Source of the DNA: Poecilobothrus nobilitatus | Taxonomy: Eukaryota > Arthropoda > Insecta > Diptera > Dolichopodidae | Direction: 5' to 3' | Assembly: GCA_947095535.1 (NCBI GenBank) | Contig: OX352774.1 | Location: forward strand, 80,600,416-80,664,415 | Length of the DNA stretch: 64,000 nucleotides | Part shown: piece by piece, positions 37,467 to 48,841 of the stretch | Position numbering within the stretch: the first letter of the stretch is position 1 | Layout of the letters: each line of letters starts with the position of its first letter | Made by a program: the position numbers and the translations under genes | Notes under the pieces: model-generated | What the model was told of the DNA's origin: nothing | The model's input: the letters and a program-made list of their open reading frames with translations, nothing else | Database searches by the model: none

Positions 37467-37579
37467 TGTTGATGCAAAAAAGAAACAATCCCAATAATAA
37501 ATCCTATTTAAATTGTCCAATTGAAAATGGGTGCGTTTGAAATTCTGTTTTGGTATATACTGCTTTGTTCCCTATTAAA

Positions 37580-38400
37580 GACCTTAAATTTTTTTAGATC
37601 CTAATACTGTTTTTTGTTTTTTTTTTTTTACGAGGGTTGGGGAAAACTCGAAAATCACCAAGAGGAACTGCACGTGCTTTCTCAGGGTAGTGTTGGACTT
37701 TAACCAACCAAAAACGGGACATGCGCATGACAGAAATTTCCATAAGCTGTATTTCGCCATCTTGATAACTCTAAATGGTAGGAATGAGCTTCTGTAGTCC
37801 TCCTTCTTTCTCGTAAAAACTTTGAGTGGAGCCATTAACTGTTTTATTTCATTGGAACAGGTGTTATCTGTAAAACAAAGTTAGTGACCCAACTGTGCGA
37901 CGATGGCTGAGTGGAGTAAGCATTGAAGTTACACTAGGGTGGTTGATGAGACGAATAGCTTTGTTTTGCACATTATCTAAATAACCCAGCGCTGCAGGGC
38001 CTTGAGGGCTGCAGCCCAAATGTGTGCATTATAATCCATTTTCGGCCGAATGTAGCTTCAAAAGTAAGTTTTGCAGCGAAACAAAAAACCCAAACATTTA
38101 GCTGCATCTTTAGCTATACCAAAATTGTGATTTGACCAAGTCAATTTTTGGTTTAAGCCGATACCCAGCATATTATATTTATGAATGCAGCAAAACTTCT
38201 CCCTGAAATAATAGTTTGGGAATAGCAATGGCAATTTTCCGCGAGATCAGACAGCATTGTGTTTTTTTGGTGTTGAAATCAACTCTGAATTTTGGTAAAT
38301 TTTCCAAATATGTAATTTTAAAAATGCAACTAAAAAGATGATTAATACCATAGTCCCACATCTTACAACACTTAAAATTGACATAGTTGATTCAGATTCA
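37580..38400 (-). mobile_element. Second CR1-type LINE fragment, reverse strand
   Basis: Reverse-strand reading: LPKFRVDFNTKKTQCCLIS (about 38310), GIGLNQKLTWSNHNFGIAKD, AAKCLGFLFRCKTYF, a stop, then SYIRPKMDYNAHIWAAA (about 38020), and finally YRSSFLPFRVIKMAKYSLW and FGWLKSNTTLR (about 37760-37690). These are the post-YADD thumb and C-terminal blocks of CR1-group LINEs (N-KTQCC-IS, IRPK-EY-SHIW). The words differ from the LINE just upstream, so this is another family inserted head-to-tail opposite it. The catalytic core is missing and stops are present. The frames at 37584-37835 and 38179-38361 (minus) are its open parts. Confidence 0.85.
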
Positions 38401-40838
38401 GCACATTATACCCAAAATATGCATAACTCTTATTCTGAATACGAAACGATCTTAATTAAAAGGACATGATAAAGAAGTAGAAAAAATAAGATTTTAAATT
38501 TAATAAATTTAGATTTACCAATATTAACCCGGAAATAGGATATACTTAACAAATATTTAAAATAAAAATATAATATTTGTATATTATGTTTAATCTGATA
38601 ATTCGTTACAATCCAATTTATTTATATTTTAAATTTAATATTTTTGTTATAACATTTATAACACAGTTTGCCACCTTTAGACAAAAAGTCAGGTCAAAAA
38701 AAGCAAATGTAATACACAACAATATAATAATTTTATTATTTTTTTTAATAGAAACCTAGGAACATTTTAAATGCCTGCTCTTTTCATTACAAAGAAAAAA
38801 AAAAACTTTTCACTTTTCTATTAAATAATAACAATGATTCGAAGAGGAGTTGAAATTTTACCTCCTTTAATTTTTTTTTTATTCATAATTTATCTTTGGA
38901 ATCATCACGTCATCAAGTTTTTTTTTTTTTTTGTTTTTATTTTTTGAATTTCGAATATATTCAAATTCAAATAGAAACATATAAATGCATTGAACAAGTC
39001 AGAATTGATATCAATTGACTAAATCTGTAAATTGGAATAGTTGAAACGAACAAAAAAAAAAAATAGAAAATATATAAGAAGAAAAGAAAACCTATGTACC
39101 AGGAAGGGAAATTCGTTATTGTGCAGTACGTATATACATATATATATTTTTTAATAAAATTTTCCTTTTTATTCGACCTGTTGCTCTAAAAAAATATACT
39201 CTTTGTTTCTAAAGAAGAAAAACGTTTGATTGGCGCCATTATATTTAATGTTTTTTTTTTTTCCATTTCGTTATCAAACTGACTGTTAGCAACAATGTTC
39301 AATTTATTACTTATGTCCCCTGCTTTTAATAATGTTTTAAATTATAATCGCCGCAATCGATTTTTTAAATAAAATCAAATATGATGTTAAAATTGTATCT
39401 GCAAAATAAAAAATAAATATTTTTTTTTTCTATTTTTTTGTTATTCTAATTTAATTTTTTCAATAATTGCTAGACATTTTGCTACAATGATTTATATAAG
39501 AATTCTACTTTTCGGCTATAACCTCCTGGTCTTTTCATTATTTGATTATTTCTTTGAGTATAATAGTTAACTATGACTTTGAAAAAGTTGCTACAACGCT
39601 AAAATAGAAGTAGAAGTTTCACTCGGAACAGACAACCTTCGAGAAAAAATAAATTTTTTTTTTTTCCTAAGAGATGGGGTAACCTTTAAAAGAAGCTAGG
39701 ATCTCCTAAATCACCTTGGTAGTTTTTTGTTTTTACTCATCATAAAAGTACTCCAATTTCCCTGTAGTCAAATGGTGAGATAAAAAGCGTACCTCCTTAT
39801 TTTATATAATGACTAGAGAGTAAGGAAGAGAAAGTAATGAGTCTAGGGAAGGGATCTTAATTTGTTAAGAAATAGGAAGGAAAGGAGAAATTAAGAAGTA
39901 AAAAGTTTAGTTCTTTTTTGTATTTTTGCAAATTATAAGTACTGGGTAACTAGTAACACATTATGATGCTAATTTATTTCACAAATTGAAAGTATGACTA
40001 TAATTTCCCCTATATTATATCATTAGTATAAAAGATACAGACAAGCAATATTCAACTCAACTACAGAATTAAAAATTGCTCTTATAAATTATTAATATAA
40101 ATAGCATTTTACTATATAAGATGTATAATTTCATTGTTTGAAATTATTTAACTGACTTACAAAATATAATTCAACCAATTGATTTTAATCTTCAGTATTT
40201 ATATTGAACATCATATGAAAAAAAACAATAAAATTATCCTAACGAATTTTATAATAAAGGAAAGTAAAAGTTTTCAAATAAACAGGCTTCAACAAAAAAA
40301 AAAATCAACTTCTGATGCATCTGAAAATGTATTATATAAAATTATATACCTATACTCTATTTTAAGAACTTCAATATTCTTCGGATTTATCGAAAAAAAA
40401 AACTTAAAAATAGTTTCCTCAGAAATTGAAATATATAAATTAGCTTAAAATAGTAGGTACTTATAAAATATAAAATGGTTTAAAAGAACGAGGATATTGG
40501 ATAAGCCATCCTTACTAGATAATTTTTTATAAGCAATTTTATAACAAAAATACCAAAATAAGCTTCTTCCCTTCATAAACCATAGCTACCGGCCGGTTTC
40601 CGTCGAAACAGTTTGGATTGTCCAAAGAACATATATTACGAAAAATTTCGGATAAAGTTTGTAGAGAAAACCTTAACACATGACCACCTTAAAAAATTCT
40701 TTAAAAAAAACAGTAAAAAAATTAATTGTATATTCCGAATAATACCAAACAAAGTTCTAAGATATCGGTTACAAGTCGTAATAGATGAAAAATCCATATA
40801 TTGGAATCATTAAATCCTTGAAGAAAAACAAGACTCTA
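38401..40838. other. AT-rich sequence, no gene seen
   Basis: No recognised element. The frames at 38577-38759, 40179-40448 and 40613-40813 are lysine/isoleucine-rich AT-driven translations without motifs. A small GC-richer spot (CTACCGGCCGGTTTCCGTCG) lies at 40589-40608. Confidence 0.5.
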
Positions 40839-41194
40839 ATGCTGGATTCACTGCTTCAGTACATTTTTTCCGAACTAACGCTTGATATCGCTAACGATTG
40901 ATTACTTCAGAACATTCTGTTCCGAACAAAATAAAAAATTTTGACAGAAAAAATATTTACTTTGCTCTTTCTATCTTCTAATAAATTTTTTTCTTAAATG
41001 TGAGGAATGTCAAAAAAATTAAAAATTACAGCAAAAGTTAAAGTTAAATAAACTTTTATTCCAGAGAGAAAAAAAATGTTCTGAACGTTTTGGAAAATTG
41101 ACAGAATTCAAATTTCCAAATAAAAAAATATGAGCGCGCATGAGTTCGAATGTACGAGTAACAAATGTACTGACTGAAGCAGTGAATCCAGCAT
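40839..41194. mobile_element. MITE, ~355 bp, ends ATGCTGGATTCACTGCTTCA
   Basis: The left end ATGCTGGATTCACTGCTTCA (40839-40858) is exactly complementary to the right end at 41175-41194. Just inside, both arms share ACATTT and TTCGAAC-type words with small gaps. The interior is non-coding. Flanks allow a 3-bp TAA/TAT target site, but a clean duplication is not visible, so the superfamily is open. Confidence 0.75.
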
Positions 41195-42709
41195 ATGAGT
41201 ACCTATACCTAATGAAATGATAAAATAATGATAATGATGATTTATATTTTTTGTTATAAAATTTATTTAATTAATTATATTCCAGATTTAGATGGCAAAC
41301 TATTACTGTAGAGTGTAGGTTTACACATAGTGTACTTTAGTAACTCATCAATTATTTATTTTAATAGAAAATTTTCAAACTTCTAGTTAAAGGTTACCGT
41401 TCAGTATTTCCTATTGTTTTTCATCATCTCTAAAATCAAATATAATTTTTTTTATTTTTTTGAGTACAGTTTTAATGCAGCTTTAATAAATTGCAACTTA
41501 AAAAAAACTAATAACAAAACAAAAGGAAAACTTAAAATTCAAAGTATTCCAAATTAAGGGTTTTAAACAAATTTTGTGTTATGATGAATAGAAACACCAT
41601 TTAAAATAAACTGAACATTTCATTTTAAAATGAAAATGAAAATAAAAACAAAAATAGATACATTTTAAGCTAGCTCTATTACTGTTATTACTTATTAGAT
41701 TCAAAATATTATAACGATTATAATGTTGACTATAAAAACAAGTAACTAATAAAAAAATATATATATATATATATATTTTAAATGTTAGTTATATTAAATG
41801 ACACAACAGAATAACAATTTGAAGTTAACAAGTTGAATATTTTTTTTTATAGGTTTTGTTTTTTTTCTTTTTTTTTTTTGAAGGTATAAAAAAACATTAA
41901 AACTGTATGACTATAAAATAAAACAAAAGAAAATAAAAACATAAAATATATATGTATGTAATATACAGATATATATGCAGTTAGATTTTATTTTGTACTT
42001 AAAACACTATGAAAAGATATAATATTTCTTTTCTTTTTCCTGGTTCTGCGCTTTTCTTGTTTCTCTTTCAATAATCACAAATTGTAAGTCAGGTTAAATT
42101 TCGCACGGCTTTTTTTCTTGTTTTTTCTTTTATTTTGTAAACTGGCTGGTAAGATATAGAGCAAATCAGAAGGCAAAGAGAGGAAAAAAGAAAATTAAAA
42201 AATAACAAAAAAAAAAAAAAACAAAAACAAAAAAATAAATAAATAAATCGTGACTACTGTGACCTAATGATCCTTTACTTGTAATGGATGTTAAATTTAG
42301 TGACTGGAAGATACTAGGAGATACTTAAAGGTAATTCTATGAATTTGCCGCATTTTAAATCATCTGTATTGAACTTACTTTTATTTTTATTTTGTTTTTA
42401 TTTATTTTTTTTTTCCTTGTGATGGTTGTTATTGATTATGAAGTGTTGATTCCTGGAGCCATCAATTTTAATACTTTAAATTTATAAAAAAAAAAAACAA
42501 AAACAAAAAAAAAAGTATCAATAGTAAAAGAGAAAAAAAAAATAATTATTTTCACTTTCTGTTTCTTTGTTTTTTTCATATGATTATGAATATTTTAGAT
42601 GAATTAGTTAAAAAGTGTTATTAATTTAATGATAGGATTAATATATATTTAAAAGATAAATAAAAAGAAAAGAAAGAAACAGAAATTTCCCAAAAAATTT
42701 ATTAAAACT
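41195..42709. other. AT-rich sequence with simple repeats
   Basis: No gene. It includes a TA dinucleotide run at about 41757-41776 and many A and T runs (41870, 42205, 42490). Confidence 0.55.
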
Positions 42710-43240
42710 ATTTAGTGATCTCAACGGTCATCAGTAGCTATTTCTCATCCTTAATTGAACTGGGTCACGGTCTTCGAGCTAAATACCTAGACATTTAACA
42801 CAACTGTAGAGCTGGCAAAATAGTTAGGAGTGTCGGAAACCTCAAAATTCTCTAAAACAAGGACTACCTCGAGTTTCCTATGTAAGTATTGAATTCAACA
42901 ATAAGCCAATATAATTACGCGTTTAAATTAGTTATCTGTAAGCACTTCCATTGTAACGAAATATCTTTGTTCTAAATTGGATCTAAAACGATCAACCATA
43001 CATTCATTTGTCAGTTTTTATTCGTAAATCGGCCATATATCAGCAATGCGATAACCTGTAATAAAGCCAAATCCTTATTTTCTAATGTGTATGCTTATAT
43101 TCATAGTTGCAGAAAAATATGCGCGGACGTCGGGCATATATTTTTACCTGACATCTATGAACTGAAAAATGTGCAGTACATTTTTGTTCATAAAGGCAGC
43201 GCATGCAAAATTTGTTTTTGTCAATTTTTCTATAGATTGA
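42710..43240. other. Moderately GC-richer tract, unassigned
   Basis: Composition is clearly less AT-biased than its surroundings (for example GGTCACGGTCTTCGAGC, GCGCGGACGTCGGGC). The open frame at 43087-43308 falls partly in it but ends in a poly-T run and shows no motif. It may be an old transposon or a decayed exon. Confidence 0.35.
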
Positions 43241-43629
43241 AAGTTATACATTTTTTTTTTTTTTTTTTATATATTATTTTATTTATTTATTTCAATTTAT
43301 GTATATAAAACTTTAATTTTTAGTTACATGTGTTCTGATGCCATTTATTTTTATTTACTTATAATGCAAACAATTGCAAGCGCACTAAAATATCAATTAT
43401 ATAAAATCTACCCGACACTGACGTAACACTAATAACTATAAACACTAGTGCCTGATTTTTAACTAAGCAAATTTTTTGACAACATGCAACCATGAACAAA
43501 AAATCTTCTTCCTTGCGCACGCGTGACTTCCATGAACATGCCTTATATCTCCAGGTTCTGCTTAACATTTCGACGTGAGATTTTTATTTATTAATCATAT
43601 TTATAAATATTTAAATTTATCGTTTATAT

Positions 43630-43977
43630 TTATATCGTTATAAATTTATGGTTATGTGAAAACAAGATTTTACAATAATGTGCCTACTTCATATATCAGA
43701 AACGCTTTTAGTTAGAACCTTGATAGATGAAAGATTTTTTGAAATAACTTACCACAGAAAATTTTTTTGTACCTTTTCCTGTTTAAGAGCTATTAGGGGT
43801 AAGAAAATTTGCTATCTTCAGATACCTAATGTTATTTTAGGCACCTGTAAACATTCTTTCAATATTATATATAAAATTCTAAGAAACATTAAAAATTTTG
43901 ACGCAAATCACTATATTCTAAACTGTAATTTTCGTGCGCTTATAAAAATCTTTGGTTTACATTCTGTCTTGCTTTTG
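43630..43977 (+). mobile_element. HINE family 2, copy 4, 3' half
   Basis: Interior words (TTATGGTTATGTGAAAACAAG, TTCCTGTTTAAGAGCTATTAG, TAGGCACCTGTAA) lead to a family-2 3' end: TTCTAAACTGTAATTTTCGTGCGC, hairpin AATC-TTT-GGTTT, CATTCTGTCTTGCTTTT. The 5' end and TCCG tract are absent. The 123-codon frame at 43678-44049 lies across this repeat and is fortuitous. Confidence 0.7.
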
Positions 43978-44629
43978 AAGTTAAAGTTAAAATACTATCA
44001 ATATTTTTTAATTTTTTATTTTTTTTTTGAAAACTGTTTAAAAACATAAAATTATTATTTGCCAAAAGCAGTAAAATACATATACGAGTATTATATTTTT
44101 TAGTTTATACAAATTCGAATGGTAAAACTATAGTAAAATTCTATACAAACATACAAATAAACGCGCTTTTTGAACATTGTTACTACATGCCCCGAAGAGT
44201 ATTTTGATAGAATGAAAGATTTTTTTTGACATCACATGAAATATTTGATTAATTTTTCCATTTATGACTCATCTGTTCAACAACGTTACAAAAATAAATT
44301 CAAAATTAAAAATTGAATATCAATTAATTTTAAATTGACATTTCTGTAATTAAAATTGCATAAGTAACTTAATAATGTCATGATTGAGTTAAAAAAAAAT
44401 GCAAAATTTAAATTTAATAATTTATACCTAACTGTGTATGACGTTTTGAAATTAAGTTATAAGAATGAAAATTACTGTACCTATAATTCTTTGGAAAACT
44501 AAATTTCATTAAGTTAAATTATTCTTTTGTAATGTATCTATTAAATATGGTAAACTAAAACTCATTTCATCTCCCACATAACCTTAGCTTTTATCTAAAA
44601 TATATGAATTTAAATGACTGGTAATCTAT

Positions 44630-45251
44630 TTAAATTTAAAAATTTGCTATTTTTAGGCAACTGTAATTTAGGTACCTGTACAAACTTTTCGACGGTAAGA
44701 AATTAAAATAATGAAAATTAAAACTCCAGCAATGTATTTTTATTTTTATGTGCATATATAGGGTTACCACAGCACTTCAAAATTACAAAAAAAAAAACCC
44801 CTATTTGCAAATGTCTCAGGTTCTACGTAGTAGTTTTACAATCTAAAAACGCTAGAGGACTGGAAATTTTCTTATCTCTATAAAACAATATCAAAATTAT
44901 AGAATAATTTGTAATTTACTATTTAAATTTACCCTTATCAGAAGACAAGATTTTGCAAAATCATTACTCCGGCACGGTTTTAGATAGGAAGTGGAAATTT
45001 TGAGTAAAGAAAGAACGTTTAGAATTAATGCAAGTTGCTTCACAAAGTTTTTTTTTTTACTACCTCCCGTTTAAGGGCTATTAGGGCAAAAAATAAAGCT
45101 TCACCTTTAAATTACACGTGTGTTCATGGTTTTATTAATTATTAGGGTTCCTTAAAATTGAAGAAAGTGTTTCACAATTCTAAACAGTTTGTATTGTCTT
45201 TTGAAAAATGTGCGCCTTTAAAAACCATTGGCTTACATTCTGCCTTGTTTA
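44630..45251 (+). mobile_element. HINE family 2, copy 5, 5' end missing
   Basis: It starts within the interior module (GCTATTTTTAGGCAACTGTAA). It then shows a second round of the module (TTCAAAATTAC, CAGGTTCTACGTAGTAG, ACTCCGGCACGGTTTTAGAT, CCCGTTTAAGGGCTATTAGG). It ends with AAAAATGTGCGCCTTTAAAA, hairpin AACC-ATT-GGCTT and CTGCCTTGTTT. The order shows that longer family-2 elements contain the module more than once. Confidence 0.75.
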
Positions 45252-45396
45252 ACATTATATGATAAAATTTTTTATATAGTTTTAAACGGTTTCTGAAACT
45301 GTTTAGTAAATCTTTAAGATTTCTTTGTGCAAGAGAGCAAGTATCAACCTGAAGCAAATCTACATATGTTAATTAGCTCATTTGCTGAAATTTTAA

Positions 45397-45579
45397 TTAA
45401 TGACTACTTTTAAACGAATAAAATAGTTTTAGGTCATCAGAAATTCTAATGACTGCATGAGGATCTCCGGTATATGCGCCAAAATGTATTCGATTAACAT
45501 TATAGGTAAAACTATTAAGTGGGTAATCAATATTTCTTCTTTGTATTCTTTTAAAATATATAGAAATAATAAAAACATA
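45397..45579 (-). CDS. Unassigned open frame in GC-richer DNA (candidate exon or fossil)
   Basis: A 60-codon reverse-strand frame without an ATG start. Its second half reads NSFTYNVNRIHFGAYTGDPH followed by AVIRISDDLKLFYSF, ending SSH and a TAA. The local composition is much less AT-rich than its surroundings, and the amino-acid mix is varied rather than K/N/I/F-dominated. I do not recognise the protein. It could be a host exon, a piece of a transposon ORF, or chance. No clear splice sites were established. Confidence 0.25.
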   Translation of the reverse strand, partial: YVFIISIYFKRIQRRNIDYPLNSFTYNVNRIHFGAYTGDPHAVIRISDDLKLFYSFKSSH

Positions 45580-46109
45580 TTAAGACTATAAAACTCCAAC
45601 TCAAACGATTTGTTATATTTTGTGCACCTCGATTTTGTGTTTTATCCAATAAATTCAATGAAAAGAAAAATTCAAGAAAAAAATCAAGATATTTTTATTG
45701 ACTACTAATTTTACACAAATGTTTCAAACTTAAAATCTTAATCCTTCATTTTATGCATATATACTACTGCATGTTGTAATTGTTGATGGCTATCATCACT
45801 TATAGCAAAATAATAATTATAATAACCTGATTCACTGTTCCCTTACAGTCCTAATAATCCATCCAATATTTCCGTATCCCATCCTCTGCTATCCATATAC
45901 TATCTAACCACTACATTGCATTAGCAGTTAGGATTTTGAACCCATTATATTCTTTAAAGGGACCCCCAGTTGGGTTTTTTTTTAGTCAGTAGAATCTGAC
46001 ACTACCAAGAGGGTATTATTGGTGTCTTTGGAACATTTCTAACTCTAGGAAGATTAAATCAAAAGGCATTTTCTTTAGTTTTAATCAAACTCTATACATT
46101 TTAATCAAG

Positions 46110-46255
46110 ACAAACTTTGACAGAAGTTCAAGTTACAAATGTTTAAAAATACTTAAGTTTTAATTTTTGACATCTATAATCGTTCATTTGGAAGAATGGA
46201 AATTTTAAAAAAAATTATTATTCTATATAACGGTAAATTTAAATAGAAAAAACAT
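46110..46255 (-). mobile_element. Possible HINE remnant
   Basis: TTGACAGAAGTTCAAGTTAC, AAATGTTTAAAAATA and ATAACGGTAAATTTAAAT follow the order seen on the reverse strand of HINE interiors (for example 58440-58660). There are no ends, and the similarity is short. Confidence 0.35.
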
Positions 46256-47759
46256 TAACATCTTTCTTTAAAATGTCTCTCCATATGTCGCTGCCTATCC
46301 TTCCGAAGCACCATATCTCCAAGATTCCTTGCCATATCCTTAAAACCAAACAGTATATTTGTATTAAAGATCGTATTTTAACATTTGTATTAAAAGTCTC
46401 ATCTAGTTTTAATGGAGGTACATAGTTTGATTAATGTCCAAAACTATCCGATGGAAGAAGCATAACAAATACCGATACCTAGAAACATAAATTCTTGTTA
46501 ACAATTCATATTCATATTCATATCATAATATTAAATTTAAATTTTTAATTTCAAATTAACTAAGTATAAAAGATTATATCTAAAAATCGTTTAAATTTTA
46601 AATATTTAGAACAATTACATGATCCAGTTAATAGATCGCTTATAATCGCTTATAGCTAAATCTTTACCAAAAATGAAAAATTAAAACAGAATTAGAAAAT
46701 AAGCTAGAGTTAAAATCAAGAGCACGATCTTTCAAATAGTCATTTTGAATAGGAAAAAAAACAAAAAAAAAAATCATTAGCATATAAACTGCACCAATGA
46801 AGTGTTAATTTTTTTTTTTTTCAGTTCGTGAAAATTTAAAGCAATAAAAAATTAATATTTAAAAATAAAAAGCAAAATTCATATTTTTAATGAAAAATCG
46901 ATGTTAATAAATGCAATTTTTTTGTTTGTTTTTTTTTTTTTTTTTTTGTTATTAAGTGATAAATTATTTTAGTTAAATAAAATGTTATAGTCATTTATCT
47001 TTGGTTTTGACTATATAAACGCTGAGAGCATTAAAAAATTAAATTAATAATAATTCAATTAAATTGCAATAACCAAAAAAAAAAAAAAAAAAAAAATAAG
47101 AAAAAAAAAAATGTATATTGAAAAATTTGCATCTAATAGTTATGAATTTTTAAATATGAACATTTAACATAAAAATAACATTTTTTTTTACATGCATGTA
47201 TATATATTGTGTCATATCAATTGTATAAAATCAAAAATGTAATGAAAAATTCATATTATATCATTTTAAATTCAATTGATTTTAAAATGATTTTTATCAC
47301 ATATTAAATTGTATCTTTTTCAATTAAAATCATTTACATATAAAAAAAAAAAATATATGACAATATGAAATTATTCAGTAATTTATCTTTTACAAGGTAC
47401 AAAATATGTGTATAAATTCCATAATACTGACATCATCAGATGGAAATGTACTCGTATGTTAAAACAAAAAAAAAAAAAAAAATTTACATTAATAGCTTAT
47501 ATCAAAATTATTTTCGAAATATTTTAAATTTTTAAATTGAATATAAAATTCAATTTGCTATACATAGAGTGGTGCATTTTACATTAAAACAAACATTTTT
47601 CTATTTTTTGTATATGAGCGAAATAAAAACATTTTAGTTAGGAATTAAAATCTTTATAAAATTGTTGGTTTTTACATTTAAATCTTGATAAAAATTTTAT
47701 TGTGAATATACAATAATAAAGAATCTTAATCAAAAAACCAAAAAAAATAAATGTTGATC
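46256..47759. other. AT-rich, homopolymer-dense sequence
   Basis: No gene. Very long A and T runs occur near 46800, 46930 and 47075-47110. Confidence 0.55.
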
Positions 47760-48530
47760 TGACCCATATGTAGAAATTACCATTTAACCTCCTCCCACAT
47801 TTAACATCTTGTCCTTGTAGCTTTTAAACATATTTGTGACACGTGTTTTTTTAAAATTGACTATTTTTGCAGTGTTTTCTAATCAGAAGTTTTGGTAATC
47901 CATATAGCAGCTAACTTTGCATTGACTGAAAAACTTTCTGTTAACAGAATTCTACTGTTATAGTCAAGGAGACAAACAGATCTTTAGCCAAATCTAAGGT
48001 GGTTGAAGGCTTGAAAATACTCTTAGTATAAAATATTATGAACTTTATTTGAGTCCCAGAACATGAGGGTATTATAGAAAACGTGTTGACGGATGAGCCA
48101 ACTAAGCTCAGCTAAGTTTGATTTAAGCATTGTGAATACTTCATCTTACAACATATCTGTACAAATCGTCAAATTAAATATTAAGAACTTTCTTGAGTTG
48201 GCCAAAAGGTGGTGATTTTCAGGACGTGTCGTAAGACGAGAGAGTTGTGATCGGATTTCATTTTAAAATATTCAAATGTATACTTTCTCTTTTTAGACCT
48301 TAAATCAAAGAATTGGCTGGTGTTTTTACTGTCTATTATCCTATCGGTAGACATGCAGAAGGTAAAAGGTAGGTAGAAGATTAAGTAAGCATGTGAATCT
48401 TAACTACGTTCTGCAGAGGAATTAACGCTAAATCTCTGTATCGGTCCCTTTCTATCAAGAAAAAAGAAGAATTAATTCAGTAGTTTTTTTTTTTTCAAGA
48501 ATTAGGAATGCTTTCAAAGCTTTTTTGTCA
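47760..48530. other. GC-richer tract, unassigned
   Basis: About 770 bp of noticeably less AT-rich text without a 60-codon frame, repeats or ends that I can identify. It may be a decayed transposon or a former coding region. Confidence 0.35.
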
Positions 48531-48661
48531 GAGTAATATCATTGTGGAATAAATTTAGGGAAACCTAATATCCACTCTGGTAGAATAAGTTCTCCTATGC
48601 TTTTGCAACTTTTTAAAACAGTTCTATTCCTTCTATAAATTTGGTTTGCAATTCTTTTGAA

Positions 48662-48829
48662 GGGCATCCTAGTGGGTAAGAGCGTATAAAAATACGCTGT
48701 AAACATCGAGGGAGTGTGGGTTCGAATCCCACACACTTCGTAAAAGTAATTCTCCCTTACTACATGTACAGCCACGCCTAAAACAAAAAGTTTGTGTAAC
48801 TTCCTTGTTACATTTATGTGGTGTAAAAA
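48662..48829 (+). mobile_element. tRNA-derived SINE, copy 7, with perfect 12-bp target duplication
   Basis: AATTCTTTTGAA occurs exactly at 48650-48661 and 48830-48841, fixing both ends of the insert. The copy starts at GGGCATCCTAGTGGGTAAG, so the first bases are shortened or altered. It keeps box A, a perfect box B (GGTTCGAATCCC, 48719-48730), the body and a short A-run end. A 12-bp duplication next to an A-rich tail is the signature of LINE-mediated retroposition. The minus frame at 48539-48775 is a mirror of it. Confidence 0.93.
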
Positions 48830-48841
48830 AATTCTTTTGAA

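Noticed and set aside
43678..44049. 123-codon plus-strand open frame as a gene
   Set aside because: It coincides with the 3' half of a family-2 HINE; other copies of the same sequence do not keep the frame.
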